The notes: generated from the sequence alone by a model not told the origin. Numbered from the stretch's first letter, positions 16,086-25,413 are shown. The stretch: DNA of 64,000 bases from CAKOSP01 sp964372145 (GCA_964372145.1 CAYJPM010000001.1:10028-74027); one strand, 5' to 3'. A program made the numbers and translations.

Positions 16086-17330
16086 TTAAGCAACAGTTAC
16101 ATATATATTTTGTAATAACAACGAAGGATTTATCATTTTACTATTATAGCAGTGTAATTCATTTTCAATTGCAATTACATTATTTAACATTTTAAATAAA
16201 TTAGTAGATAATATAATTAATTCAACACTTCTTTTCTTACCATTTTGAATTATATAACCTCTTGCTTGAAGAGATATATCACCAGATTTAACACTTATAC
16301 CACTATGCATTCCTTCTACATTAGTAATAACAATACCATCATTTAACATATTTTCTAATTCATCAAAAGATTTATTTCCAGGTTCTATATATAAATTTCT
16401 TACACCAAAACTATTACCAGTAGATTTTACATTATCTAATTTAGCAGTTGCATTATCATATAATTTACTAATGAATTTTCCTTTTTCTACTATAACTTTT
16501 CTAAAAGTTTTAGTTCCTTCACTATCAAATAATCTACTTCCATATAATTTATCATCTGAAGGATCTTCTATAAATGTAATTTTATCACTAAAAACAACTT
16601 CATTAAACTTACTACTTAAAGGAGATAATAAGTCTTTAATATTTCTAGCATCAAACATACCACTAAACTGATTTAGTATTTTACTTACTACTTCAGCAGT
16701 TAATAAAACATTATATTCACCAGATTTTATAGTTACACTATTATATCTTAAATAAATTGATTCAATACATTCAACTACTTTTTCATAAACACTATCTAAA
16801 TCTAAATATATATCTACAATATTTAAAAAATCATCATATACTTTATCATTATTTTTAACGACAATTTCAAAAGAAAAATTATAATTTGTTTTCTTATCAA
16901 TAGATTTAACATTGTTATTTTCAATACTAATATCAGAATCAGTTCTATTATAATATCCATTAATAGTATATATATCTTTATATTTATTTTTTAAAGTATA
17001 TAATGATTTTAAAAACTTGATAATTTCGTCATTATTATCTTCACTAAGTAATTTTCTATCAGAAGCAATCGATTCCATAGCAAATGATCCATCATCATCA
17101 TTATCAATAATTTCTGATTTAGAAATTAAAATATCTAACAATTTTTGTTCATCATCAATATTTTCAGTTACAAGTGTGACATACTTATCATTAAATTTAC
17201 CTTTTAATTTATAATAAGTTATATTAGATATATCTAATTGTTTTAACTCATCATTAAATACATTAATAGAAGTTTCAATATTATGATTTTTATAAATTTC
17301 AACACCATTTTTGATTAATATATTATTCAT
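16086..17330 (-). CDS. pmbA: TldD/PmbA family protein, PmbA (TldE) subunit
   Basis: A 414-aa protein of the PmbA/TldE type. In E. coli TldE pairs with TldD to form a heterodimeric metalloprotease that degrades unfolded or modified peptides and trims microcin B17. Only TldD carries the metal site, and this protein indeed lacks an HExxxH motif. Family features visible are GMFDARNIKDLLSPLSSKFNEVVFSDKIT, the SRLFDSEGTKTFRKVIVEKGKF block and NLYIEPGNKSFDELEN near the end. It begins 8 bases inside the end of tldD with GGGAGG upstream, so the two subunits are translationally coupled. Confidence 0.9.
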   Translation of the reverse strand: MNNILIKNGVEIYKNHNIETSINVFNDELKQLDISNITYYKLKGKFNDKYVTLVTENIDDEQKLLDILISKSEIIDNDDDGSFAMESIASDRKLLSEDNNDEIIKFLKSLYTLKNKYKDIYTINGYYNRTDSDISIENNNVKSIDKKTNYNFSFEIVVKNNDKVYDDFLNIVDIYLDLDSVYEKVVECIESIYLRYNSVTIKSGEYNVLLTAEVVSKILNQFSGMFDARNIKDLLSPLSSKFNEVVFSDKITFIEDPSDDKLYGSRLFDSEGTKTFRKVIVEKGKFISKLYDNATAKLDNVKSTGNSFGVRNLYIEPGNKSFDELENMLNDGIVITNVEGMHSGISVKSGDISLQARGYIIQNGKKRSVELIILSTNLFKMLNNVIAIENELHCYNSKMINPSLLLQNIYVTVA

Positions 17331-18678
17331 TTGAACCTCCCACTAATATTTTAGAAACTTTAATTGTCGGTTGACCTAATGTAACTGGAACATTACCACT
17401 TTCAGCTCCACAATAACCAGTACTAAAATCTAAATCATCACTTACCATTTCTACATTTGAAAGTATATCTAAAGCAGATCCTATTAAAGATACATTTTTA
17501 ATTGGTTTATCTATTTTTCCATCTTTAATTATATAACCAAAAGTTACATTAAAATTAAATTCACCTGTATTAGGAGAAACACTACCTCCACCTAATTTTT
17601 TAGCATATATACCATAATCAATAGACTTAATCATATCTTCTACTTTATCATTACCTATTTCTAAATATGTATTATTCATTCTAGATATAGCTTTATTTTT
17701 GTAACTTTCTCTTCTGGCTGAACCAGTAGAACTTGAATTTAAAGTTACAGCATCTATATTATCTGTTAAATATTCTTTTAAGATTCCATTTTTAATTAAA
17801 ACATTATTCTTAGTTTTAGTACCTTGATCATCAAATATTGATGTTCCAAATAAATTACCTTTAGTACCATCATCTATAATAGTAACTTTATCACTCGCTA
17901 TTTTCTTATTCAACATATCAGTTAAAACAGAAGTTTTATTGGCTATAGAATATGATTCCATCGCATGTCCACATGCTTCATGAAATATAACTGCTCCATC
18001 ATTACTAATAACAACGGGTACTTTCCCACCTTCGAAAGATACACAATCAAATTTTTCAATAGTTTCTTTGCACGTTTGTTCCAATTTTTTCATTAAAACT
18101 TTAGTATCTAAAAATGAATAATCATCTCCATATCCAATTATTAAACTAGAATTTACCACTTTATTATTCTCTTCTGCAAATACTGTTACAATTACTCTTG
18201 TTCGTAATCTTTTCTCTACATTAAATTTATTATTAGATAAAATTTTTACATTTTGCTCATTTTCATTAAATCTAATAATAACTTGATTTATTCTTTTATC
18301 AAAATTTCTAGAATATTCATTTATCTCATTCATAATCATCTTTTTTTCTTCATCAGATAATCCATTTTGAGATTTATTACTTTCTATTACATTATCAACA
18401 AGTACATCATCTTCATATTCTCTAACATTAAAATTTTCACATAATTTACCAATAATATTATCTACATCAGCAAAATTATTTGTACTACCATAATAACTTT
18501 TTTCTTTATCATTTAAAGTTATACCAACACCATTTATTATTTCAATCATTATATCTTCTAATTTATTATTTAAGTAATAATAATTTTTATTAGTAGTTTC
18601 TTCATAAAATAATTCACAGTATGATGCATCATACTTTTTTAATTTATTATAATATATTTTTAATTCACTATTTTTCAT
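17323..18678 (-). CDS. tldD: metalloprotease TldD
   Basis: A 451-aa catalytic subunit of the TldD/TldE protease. The zinc motif HExxxH is present as HEACGH at about residues 233-238, with the family context VISNDGAVIFHEACGHAMES. The downstream SIFDDQGTKTKNNVLIKNG and a C-terminal GGGSVSPNTGEFNF-type block also match. ATG 18678 has AAAGGA at proper distance; an ATG five codons upstream lacks a site. Both subunits are encoded together here, as expected for an active heterodimer. No modified-peptide biosynthesis genes are visible nearby, so the substrate is open. Confidence 0.93.
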   Translation of the reverse strand: MKNSELKIYYNKLKKYDASYCELFYEETTNKNYYYLNNKLEDIMIEIINGVGITLNDKEKSYYGSTNNFADVDNIIGKLCENFNVREYEDDVLVDNVIESNKSQNGLSDEEKKMIMNEINEYSRNFDKRINQVIIRFNENEQNVKILSNNKFNVEKRLRTRVIVTVFAEENNKVVNSSLIIGYGDDYSFLDTKVLMKKLEQTCKETIEKFDCVSFEGGKVPVVISNDGAVIFHEACGHAMESYSIANKTSVLTDMLNKKIASDKVTIIDDGTKGNLFGTSIFDDQGTKTKNNVLIKNGILKEYLTDNIDAVTLNSSSTGSARRESYKNKAISRMNNTYLEIGNDKVEDMIKSIDYGIYAKKLGGGSVSPNTGEFNFNVTFGYIIKDGKIDKPIKNVSLIGSALDILSNVEMVSDDLDFSTGYCGAESGNVPVTLGQPTIKVSKILVGGSNE

Positions 18679-18721
18679 ATATATTCCTTTCATTATAAAT
18701 AGTATATTATATTTAAAATAA

Positions 18722-18749
18722 AAAGAAAAGATTAATAATTCTTTTCTTT
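18722..18749 (-). terminator. terminator of the cotJ unit
   Basis: Stem AAAGAAAAGA / TCTTTTCTTT with an 8-base loop, overlapping the end of cotJC. Confidence 0.65.
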
Positions 18750-19289
18750 ATAATATTCGTATAACTCATGAAATCTATTAAAATGTACAACTTCCCTTTG
18801 TCTTAAAAATAAAAGTGGATTAATTATACTTTCATCATCAGTAAGCTCAATTAAGTTTTCATATGTAACTCTAGCTTTTTGTTCTGCTGCCATATCTTCG
18901 ACTAAATCAGCAATCGGATCACCAGTCACAGCAAAATAAGCCGCTGTAAAAGGTACTCCTGATGAATCTATAGGAAAGACACCTTTTCTATGTTCAGTAT
19001 AATATCCATCTAATCCAGCATCTTTTAATTCTTCTTTTGTAGCATCCTTTAATAATTGATATATCATAGTACTAATCATTTCAACATGACCAAGTTCTTC
19101 AGTAGCAATATCATTTAAAAGTGCTTTTCCTATATCATCTGGCATAGTATATTTTTGTGAAAAATATCTAATTGATGCGCCAAGTTCACCATTAGCTCCA
19201 CCTAACTGAGTAATTAAATATTTAGCCATCCTTAAATCCTTTTTCTTAATATCAACTGGAAAAGGCAATAATTTAGTATATTTATACAT
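18732..19289 (-). CDS. cotJC: CotJC-like manganese catalase family protein
   Basis: A 185-aa ferritin-like protein. The opening MYKYTKLLPFPVDIKKKDLRMAK...GGANGELGASIRY...YTMPD is the CotJC/manganese catalase signature. Dimetal-site motifs are seen as EELGHVEM and REVVHFNRF, each an E-x2-H pair. In Bacillus CotJC is an inner spore-coat protein with catalase-like activity. An upstream ATG would add 18 residues, but ATG 19289 has AAGGAGG nine bases before it and matches the family start. It overlaps the CotJA-CotJB gene by 8 bases. The 3' end is followed by a terminator. Function here may be peroxide defence rather than sporulation. Confidence 0.92.
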   Translation of the reverse strand: MYKYTKLLPFPVDIKKKDLRMAKYLITQLGGANGELGASIRYFSQKYTMPDDIGKALLNDIATEELGHVEMISTMIYQLLKDATKEELKDAGLDGYYTEHRKGVFPIDSSGVPFTAAYFAVTGDPIADLVEDMAAEQKARVTYENLIELTDDESIINPLLFLRQREVVHFNRFHELYEYYKEKNY

Positions 19290-19710
19290 ATATTGAATCC
19301 TCCTTTTCCCAAGGCCAATTTTTAACCCATAAATTTTTATCAAAAATATTATCAGTTATCTTTATTGGACCATATTCTTTTACATAATCATTTTCTAAAA
19401 TACATAATTTCTCAATAGCAATTTTTAAACATTCAAAAACTTTTTTATCATTAGGATGTATATCAAGCCATAAATTTAAATCATTAATTACAAATTCTAA
19501 TTCCATTATTTTATAAAGTTTTGCAGTTTTTTCACACGTAGTTTTTGGCATACATGGTCTATAATTTTTATAAGGTTTATATTCATTTTCAAACATATTC
19601 CCTTTAATAAAACCTTCAGTTGGTTCATAAAGTTTTACCTTTATTTTTTTCTCTTCTTCATTATCAATATTAATTACTGATAAAAAAGTTAAATCATTAT
19701 CAAATAACAT
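19282..19710 (-). CDS. CotJA-CotJB fusion-like spore-coat protein
   Basis: A 142-aa protein that seems to join two normally separate small proteins. Residues ~30-55 read EPTEGFIKGNMFENEYKPYK, like the GT-x-F-x-LY-x-PY core of CotJA. Residues ~65-140 read LYKIMELEFVINDLNLWLDIHP, ALEKLC-like helix and WVKNWPWEKE, the CotJB pattern that ends in a Trp/Pro-rich WPWE. In Bacillus and clostridia cotJA, cotJB and cotJC are three genes. GGGAGG lies before ATG 19710, and it is directly coupled to cotJC. The CotJA half is short, so this could also be a CotJB with a CotJA-like leader. Confidence 0.75.
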   Translation of the reverse strand: MLFDNDLTFLSVINIDNEEEKKIKVKLYEPTEGFIKGNMFENEYKPYKNYRPCMPKTTCEKTAKLYKIMELEFVINDLNLWLDIHPNDKKVFECLKIAIEKLCILENDYVKEYGPIKITDNIFDKNLWVKNWPWEKEDSIYV

Positions 19711-19778
19711 TATATTTTCCTCCCTAAAATATAATATTGTTTATAAACTATTGTAGTAAGTACATTAACCCAATAAAA

Positions 19779-19801
19779 AAATATAACTAAAAGTTATATT
19801 T
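19779..19801 (-). terminator. terminator after the 213-aa secreted protein
   Basis: Perfect stem AAATATAACT / AGTTATATTT with a 3-base loop, then A-rich sequence giving a U-run on the minus strand. Confidence 0.7.
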
Positions 19802-19805
19802 TAAA

Positions 19806-20447
19806 TTAATTATTACTAAATAACAATTCACTTTCAAGTTTATTTCCTGAATTAATAGCTTGATTAACATCAAGGTTAATATAAGTAATCTTAACATTCC
19901 ATTCATGACTATTTATATCCGGATATGTTGTACTGATAGATACACTATCATTAATATTAAATGTACCAGATTTAGTTGTTATATCAAAACCAGCTATAAC
20001 TTCATTAGTTACTGAATCAGTTACAGTAACGTATTCTAAACCAGGAATACTAGTTATTGTATGACCATCATAATCAAATATTTCTAAAATAATTTCAGGA
20101 GTATTAACATCTTTAGAATAAACAAATTCGTTGTTCGATATTAAAAATGAAACTGAATAATTTTCAGTTAAATCTACTTCAGTTTCATCAGTATTAATTA
20201 TAACAGTTGAAGTTGTAGTAGTAAAAACATTATCCCCACCTTCTGCAAAATTATCTACTGTTACAAGTAAATTTAAAGGTTCACCAGGAATAAATGTTAA
20301 ACCTTTGTCAAAATTACTAACTATTCCTGTATTAGTAACAGCGTCGCTAGTAACATATAATGCAAAATAACCAAAAGACACACCAAATAATGATATCAAA
20401 CAAACAATTATAATAATTAAAAAAGTATTTCTCATTTTTAAATTCAT
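19806..20447 (-). CDS. membrane-anchored or secreted beta-rich protein, unknown function
   Basis: A 213-aa protein that I do not recognise. A membrane segment at about 8-28 is followed by GYFALYVTSDAVTNTG, which recalls the region after the signal in TasA/camelysin proteins (AYFSD...GT). The rest is Thr/Val/Asp-rich with repeated alternating hydrophobic patterns, so probably an extracellular beta-sandwich. No cysteines lie outside the signal region and there is no cell-wall anchor. It is divergent from ftsK across a 122-base gap. ATG 20447 follows AGGT. It could belong with the YAYFSD-type signal proteins at 9384-16032. Confidence 0.65.
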   Translation of the reverse strand: MNLKMRNTFLIIIIVCLISLFGVSFGYFALYVTSDAVTNTGIVSNFDKGLTFIPGEPLNLLVTVDNFAEGGDNVFTTTTSTVIINTDETEVDLTENYSVSFLISNNEFVYSKDVNTPEIILEIFDYDGHTITSIPGLEYVTVTDSVTNEVIAGFDITTKSGTFNINDSVSISTTYPDINSHEWNVKITYINLDVNQAINSGNKLESELLFSNN

Positions 20448-20523
20448 TGTACATACCTCACTATGATATTAGTGTAACATAATATATTTTAATCTTCAAT
20501 ATATTATTTTATTTATAAAATAG

Positions 20524-20552
20524 TTGGAAATATCTCTTTTTTAAGATATAAT
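20524..20552 (+). promoter_or_regulatory. promoter of ftsK
   Basis: TTGGAA (20524-20529), 17-base spacer, TATAAT (20547-20552), ending 17 bases before the start codon at 20570; the ribosome site GGTGAT lies between. Confidence 0.75.
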
Positions 20553-20569
20553 TATTATGGTGATAGAAT

Positions 20570-22798
20570 ATGGCAAAAAGAAAAAAATCAAAGCAAACCA
20601 ATGAAAGTTTTGGATATAGTATAGAATTAACAGGATTAATTCTAATATTAATAGGAATAATCGGATTCGGATTCGGTTACGTAGGAACCATGATTAAAAA
20701 ATTCTCAATGTTTTTAGGCGGTACATATTGGTTCATTATATTAATAGCCATATTAGCAGTTGGAATATACATGTTATTTAAAAGAAAAATGCCTAACTTT
20801 TTTAGTATTAAATTGATAGGATTTTACATTTTAGTAATAGCATTACTTTCGTTTTCTCATTTAGAATTCCTAAATGAAGAAGCAAGTTTTGAAGGTATAT
20901 TTACAGAAACATATGATAATTTTATTAAAAGAATAAATACCCTTTCTAATACGGATTCCCTTACTTCAAGTGGAACAACTAATATTACTATCGGCGGCGG
21001 ATTAACTGGAGCATTATTTACTTCAATATTTTATACAATCGCAGGTGTTACAGGAAGTAAAGTTATTTTAATAATATTAGTTATTTTTGGATTTATACTA
21101 GCATTTAATATGAATATATCAGATATACTAAATAATATAGTTAGTTTCTTCAAAAAAATATTCAAAAGTAATAAAGTTAAAAAAGATCATGTTTTAGATG
21201 ATAATGGTGATTTAGATATTGAAGATGAAGTCATAATTGAACAACCTAAAAAAGATGATAAAATTATTATTACTAGTATTGATCAAATAAAAAGTAAACC
21301 GGTTGAAGAAAAAGTTGATACAAATTTAGTTAGCTTAGATAAAGAAGTAGAAAATGCTGAAAACAATTATAAACTTCCTACTTTTAATATATTAAATCCT
21401 ATTAAGATTGATAAGAATCCTATCAATGTAGAAGAACCTAAAAAGAACAAAGTTATTTTAGAAAGAGTTATTAAAGATTTTGGTATTGATGCTAAAGTAA
21501 TAGGTATTCAAGTTGGACCAGCTGTTACACAATATGAAATAACTGTACCACACGGGACTAAAGTTAATAAAATAACATCAATCAATAAAGAAATAGCACT
21601 TGCAATGGCTGCTAAAGATGTAAGAATTGAAGCACCTATTCCAGGTAAAAGTTCAATTGGTATAGAAATACCGAACGGAAGTATAAGCATGGTTGCGTTT
21701 AGAGAAGTTCTTGAAGCAACTAGAAATGTAGAATCAGATAATAAAATATTAGTAACACTTGGAAAAGATTTAATGGGTAGAAGTATTTTAGAAGACATAG
21801 CTAAAATGCCACATTTACTAGTAGCGGGTTCTACTGGTTCAGGTAAATCAGTATGTATAAATTCAATTATTTCATCAATTTTAATGAGATATAAACCTAG
21901 TGATGTTAAACTTGTATTAGTAGATCCTAAAAAGGTGGAACTTACAAACTATAATGGTATACCTCACCTACTATGTCCTGTAGTTAGTGATCCAAAAAAA
22001 GCTAGTATTACACTACAAAAAATAGTAGCTGAAATGGAAAAAAGATATGACACATTTAGTGAAAAACATTTTAAAAATATCGCAGGATATAATGAATGGA
22101 TAGCTAAAGAAAATAAAAAACATCCAGAAACACCTATGGCAAAAATGCCATATATTGTTGTTATAATCGATGAACTTGCAGACCTTATGTTAGTAGCTTC
22201 TAAAGAAGTTGAAGATTCTATCATGAGAATTACACAAATGGCAAGAGCTGCTGGTATACATTTAATAGTAGCAACACAAAGACCATCAACAGATGTAATT
22301 ACAGGTTTAATTAAAAATAACATTCCATCAAGAATAGCTTTCTCAGTTTCAAGCCAAATAGATTCAAGAACTATATTAGATATGGGTGGAGCTGAAAAAT
22401 TATTAGGTAAAGGAGATATGCTTTACCTACCAATGGGAGAAAATACTCCTAAACGTATTCAAGGTTGTTTTATTGCAGATAATGAAATTGCTAAACTTAT
22501 AGACCATTGTTGTAAAGAATTAACAGTAAAATATGATGAAGAACTTGTAAACAGCAAACCAAATACATCAAGTGGATCTTCTAACAGCGACGGTGGAGAT
22601 GATCCAATGTATAATGAAGTTGTAGAATTTGCAATTGAAACTGGTAAAATAAGCGCTTCCCTACTTCAAAGAAGATTTAGATTCGGTTATAATAGAGCTG
22701 CAAGAATTGTTGATTTATTAGAATCAAGAGGAATAGTAGGACCACAAAATGGTTCAAAACCTAGAGAAGTATTGGTAAAATTAGAGTCAAATGATTGA
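20570..22798 (+). CDS. ftsK: DNA translocase FtsK/SpoIIIE
   Basis: A 742-aa septal DNA pump that moves chromosomes away from the closing septum. The N-terminal ~175 residues hold four or five membrane helices, a charged linker follows (~190-290), then the motor. Walker A is GSTGSGKS (420-427) and Walker B is VVIIDELADLM (Asp534, Glu535). The conserved PSTDVITGLIKNNIPSRIAF and MGGAEKLLGKGDML blocks are intact. A C-terminal winged-helix gamma domain (~675-742) with SLLQRRFRFGYNRAARIVD recognises the orienting DNA sequences. The membrane domain is typical of the short Gram-positive type. Stop is TGA. Plus strand, own promoter. Confidence 0.97.
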   Translation: MAKRKKSKQTNESFGYSIELTGLILILIGIIGFGFGYVGTMIKKFSMFLGGTYWFIILIAILAVGIYMLFKRKMPNFFSIKLIGFYILVIALLSFSHLEFLNEEASFEGIFTETYDNFIKRINTLSNTDSLTSSGTTNITIGGGLTGALFTSIFYTIAGVTGSKVILIILVIFGFILAFNMNISDILNNIVSFFKKIFKSNKVKKDHVLDDNGDLDIEDEVIIEQPKKDDKIIITSIDQIKSKPVEEKVDTNLVSLDKEVENAENNYKLPTFNILNPIKIDKNPINVEEPKKNKVILERVIKDFGIDAKVIGIQVGPAVTQYEITVPHGTKVNKITSINKEIALAMAAKDVRIEAPIPGKSSIGIEIPNGSISMVAFREVLEATRNVESDNKILVTLGKDLMGRSILEDIAKMPHLLVAGSTGSGKSVCINSIISSILMRYKPSDVKLVLVDPKKVELTNYNGIPHLLCPVVSDPKKASITLQKIVAEMEKRYDTFSEKHFKNIAGYNEWIAKENKKHPETPMAKMPYIVVIIDELADLMLVASKEVEDSIMRITQMARAAGIHLIVATQRPSTDVITGLIKNNIPSRIAFSVSSQIDSRTILDMGGAEKLLGKGDMLYLPMGENTPKRIQGCFIADNEIAKLIDHCCKELTVKYDEELVNSKPNTSSGSSNSDGGDDPMYNEVVEFAIETGKISASLLQRRFRFGYNRAARIVDLLESRGIVGPQNGSKPREVLVKLESND

Positions 22799-22851
22799 AA
22801 ATGATTCTTAAATTTATTAATTTATGATAAAATGTAATGGAGGGATATTAT

Positions 22852-23385
22852 ATGACAGTAACTAAAAGTAGATACATTCCAACTAAGAATTATTTTATTG
22901 CAGCAGCAGTATTAATCGGAGTAATACTATTATTTATTTATATTTTTGAATGGTACAACGTTAAAAATAAAGAAGAATTATTAAATAGTTATTTATTAGA
23001 AACTAATACACTTAGTTTAGAAATAAATACAATTGAAGAACTTGAAGGAATATTACTAGAACAACCTGAAAATTATTTTATATTTACAGGTTACACTGGT
23101 GATGAAATTGAAAAAGAATTAGAAAAAGATTTAAAAAATGTAATTGATGATTATCACTTACATTCAAATTTTTATTATTTCAACGTAACAGAATTAAAAG
23201 ATGATGAAAATTTTATTAAAGAATTAAGTGATACACTAAATTACGACATTAATACTTTACCTAGTATAATATATATACTAGAAGGAAACGTTGAAAGTGT
23301 TGTTGACAAAGATAACAATGAATACCTTGAAGTAGAAGATTTCAAAAATCTATTACAAGAAGAAAATTTCGAAAAAGGACTATAG
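22852..23385 (+). CDS. single-pass membrane protein, possibly thioredoxin-like
   Basis: A 177-aa protein: one membrane helix at about 12-31 and then ~140 residues with alternating beta/alpha pattern. The section ENYFIFTGYTGDEIEKELE...FYYFNVTEL...INTLPSIIYILEGNVE has the order of a thioredoxin-fold protein, including a cis-Pro-like LPSIIY, but no CxxC is present, so no redox activity is expected. ATG 22852 is preceded by GGAGGG; the earlier ATG at 22837 overlaps that site. It lies between ftsK and trmL on the same strand. Confidence 0.65.
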   Translation: MTVTKSRYIPTKNYFIAAAVLIGVILLFIYIFEWYNVKNKEELLNSYLLETNTLSLEINTIEELEGILLEQPENYFIFTGYTGDEIEKELEKDLKNVIDDYHLHSNFYYFNVTELKDDENFIKELSDTLNYDINTLPSIIYILEGNVESVVDKDNNEYLEVEDFKNLLQEENFEKGL

Positions 23386-23395
23386 GTCTTTTTTT
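23372..23395 (+). terminator. possible weak terminator between the membrane protein and trmL
   Basis: AAAAAGGAC-TATAG-GTCTTTTTTT can fold into an imperfect hairpin with one bulged G, followed by seven T. It spans the stop codon. Confidence 0.35.
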
Positions 23396-23411
23396 AATAT
23401 AAGGAGATAAA

Positions 23412-23921
23412 ATGATTAATATAGTATTATTTGAACCAGAAATACCACAAAACACAGGAAACATAATGAGAACGTGCATTGCAACTAACTCAAAGTTACA
23501 TTTAATCAAACCATTAGGATTTAGTTTAGATGAAAAAAACTTAAGAAGAAGTGGCGTTGATTATATTGATAAAATCGATTTAAGTATATATGAAAATGTA
23601 GATGAATTCTTTTCTAAAAATAATGGTGAGTTTTATTTTCTAACTAGATATGGTCATAAACCACATACTGAATTTAATTATAGCGATGAAAATAAAAACT
23701 ACTATTTTATGTTTGGTAAAGAAAGCACAGGTATACCTAAAGATATTTTAAAAGGTCATTTAGATAACTGTATGAGAATGCCGATGAGTGATAATGTTAG
23801 ATCACTTAACTTGTCTAATACTGTCGCTATCATGACGTATGAAGTATTAAGACAACAAAACTACCCGAACCTATGTTTTGATGAACCACATAAAAGTAAA
23901 TTTGAAATTGAAAACAATTAA
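23412..23921 (+). CDS. trmL: tRNA (cytidine(34)-2'-O)-methyltransferase TrmL
   Basis: A 169-aa SPOUT-family methyltransferase that modifies the wobble base of leucine tRNAs. The start MINIVLFEPEIPQNTGNIMR is the TrmL motif 1. Motif 2, YFMFGKESTGIP, and motif 3, NVRSLNLSNTVAIMTYEVLR, form the deep trefoil knot SAM site and are intact. Length is normal. AAGGAG precedes ATG 23412. Convergent with the permease gene, sharing a bidirectional terminator. Confidence 0.95.
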   Translation: MINIVLFEPEIPQNTGNIMRTCIATNSKLHLIKPLGFSLDEKNLRRSGVDYIDKIDLSIYENVDEFFSKNNGEFYFLTRYGHKPHTEFNYSDENKNYYFMFGKESTGIPKDILKGHLDNCMRMPMSDNVRSLNLSNTVAIMTYEVLRQQNYPNLCFDEPHKSKFEIENN

Positions 23922-23950
23922 AAAAAAGTAACTAAAGTTACTTTTTATTT
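23921..23950. terminator. bidirectional terminator between trmL and the permease
   Basis: Perfect stem AAAAAGTAAC / GTTACTTTTT with loop TAAA. A-run on one side and T-run on the other serve both converging genes. Confidence 0.8.
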
Positions 23951-25218
23951 GGAATAATTATATTAAGTACTATACCAACTAAAGCAGCAATACCCATATC
24001 AGATACATATAAAGGTATATCTAACAAATTAAATATATATGTACTACCACCTAATCCTACTAATAACATTATTATAATAATAAAGATATTTTTAAACTTT
24101 GTTAGTTTAACATTATTTGTATTTAATATCCTATAACCATTAAAAGCTATATACCCATATAATAAGAGTCCTACACCATTTAACACTGCTGATGGTATAC
24201 TTTCCATCAAATACAGTAAAGGTCCTAAAAAGGCTATAAAAATCACTATTAACGACGCAATAAATAAAGTTATCGTAGATGCTACTTTAGATATACCTAC
24301 TACTGAAGTATTTTCACCATATATACTTAAGACTGGTCCACCTATAAAACTAGAAAATATATTTGCCAAACCATTACCTAAAAGAGTTTTATCAACACCA
24401 GGATCTTTAATTAAATCCTTATTTATAATACCACCTAAAGCACTATGTGTTCCAATATGTTCAGGAATAGTAACTATTACTAAAGGAATCAAATAAATTA
24501 ACGCTTCTAAATTAAATGTATAGTCAATATAAGGTAATTCAAAAGTTGGCAAAACAAATAAAGAAACACTATTTATATTATCTATATTAAACATACCATA
24601 TAAATATGCAATAATACATCCAAATAATATACCAAATATAAAAGGTGATGATTTAAAAATTCCTTTTCCAAATAATGAAAACAATGAACTAATAATTAAA
24701 GTAGATAACGCTACTAATAAAACATCATAATTAACTATACCATCTAAAGTTATACCTATATTAGTTATTGAATTTAACATAAGTGATAACCCAATAATTA
24801 TTACCATTGATCCTGTTACTAAAGGTGGAAATAATTTAAAAATCCATTTCTTACTAAATAACTTTATTATAAAAGATACAATTACATATATTATACCTAT
24901 CGCAAGTATACCAGCAAATATACCACCTATTCCAGCTTTAAGATATCCTAAAATAAGTGGAGTTACATAAGTAAAAGCACTTCCTAAATAACCTGGAGAT
25001 TTGCCTTTAGTTATTAAAAGATAAATAATTGTACCAATACCAGATGCAATCAAAGTAGTAGATATTGAAAATACTTCATAACCCGCTCCTTCATTTATTA
25101 ATGTAGGAACTAAAATAGTTGATGCAAACATAGCAAATACATGTTGCAATGCAACTAATATTATAGTCTTAAGATCAGGTTTATCTAAAACATCATATAT
25201 CATTTTATTTTTTTTCAT
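23938..25218 (-). CDS. uracil/xanthine permease (NCS2/UraA family)
   Basis: A 426-aa transporter with about 14 membrane segments. It opens with QHVFAMFASTILVP, a signature of nucleobase-cation symporter-2 proteins. The substrate-site segments include TIPEHIGTHSALGG, with the Glu and His of the UraA site, and GGPVLSIYGENTSVVGISK, which matches the YGEN block of uracil permeases. Uracil uptake with a proton is the best guess, but xanthine or other bases are possible. No pyrimidine-regulated attenuator such as a PyrR site is seen in the 90 bases upstream. Ribosome site is GTGGAG. Confidence 0.88.
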   Translation of the reverse strand: MKKNKMIYDVLDKPDLKTIILVALQHVFAMFASTILVPTLINEGAGYEVFSISTTLIASGIGTIIYLLITKGKSPGYLGSAFTYVTPLILGYLKAGIGGIFAGILAIGIIYVIVSFIIKLFSKKWIFKLFPPLVTGSMVIIIGLSLMLNSITNIGITLDGIVNYDVLLVALSTLIISSLFSLFGKGIFKSSPFIFGILFGCIIAYLYGMFNIDNINSVSLFVLPTFELPYIDYTFNLEALIYLIPLVIVTIPEHIGTHSALGGIINKDLIKDPGVDKTLLGNGLANIFSSFIGGPVLSIYGENTSVVGISKVASTITLFIASLIVIFIAFLGPLLYLMESIPSAVLNGVGLLLYGYIAFNGYRILNTNNVKLTKFKNIFIIIIMLLVGLGGSTYIFNLLDIPLYVSDMGIAALVGIVLNIIIPNKK

Positions 25219-25276
25219 ATTACTCCACTTCTACTTTAATAAATATATCATAATTTTAAAAAGCAAACAACAAAAA

Positions 25277-25301
25277 AACATTAAGAATAAATCTTAATGT
25301 T
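25277..25301 (-). terminator. terminator of the five-tRNA operon
   Basis: Stem AACATTAAGA / TCTTAATGTT with a 5-base loop just after tRNA-Lys, followed on the minus strand by TTTTTTTG. Confidence 0.75.
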
Positions 25302-25311
25302 AATTTTCAAA

Positions 25312-25387
25312 TGGTGTCTCGTATGCGACTCGAACGCATGACCCTTTGATTAAAAGTCAAATGCTCTACCAACTGAGCTAACGGAAC
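25312..25387 (-). tRNA. tRNA-Lys (anticodon TTT)
   Basis: Minus-strand cloverleaf with anticodon loop CTTTTAA, a complete TTCGAGT loop and encoded CCA. The acceptor stem GTTCCGT / ACGAGAC has a C4-A69 mismatch and a T-G pair next to it. The last gene of the five-tRNA operon. Confidence 0.95.
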
Positions 25388-25413
25388 ATATTGTGTTGAG
25401 TGCCTCTAAAAGA

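Noticed and set aside
25219..25311. Riboswitch or PyrR-type attenuator upstream of the uracil permease
   Set aside because: The region is ~90 bases and most of it is the tRNA terminator; no conserved riboswitch core is seen.
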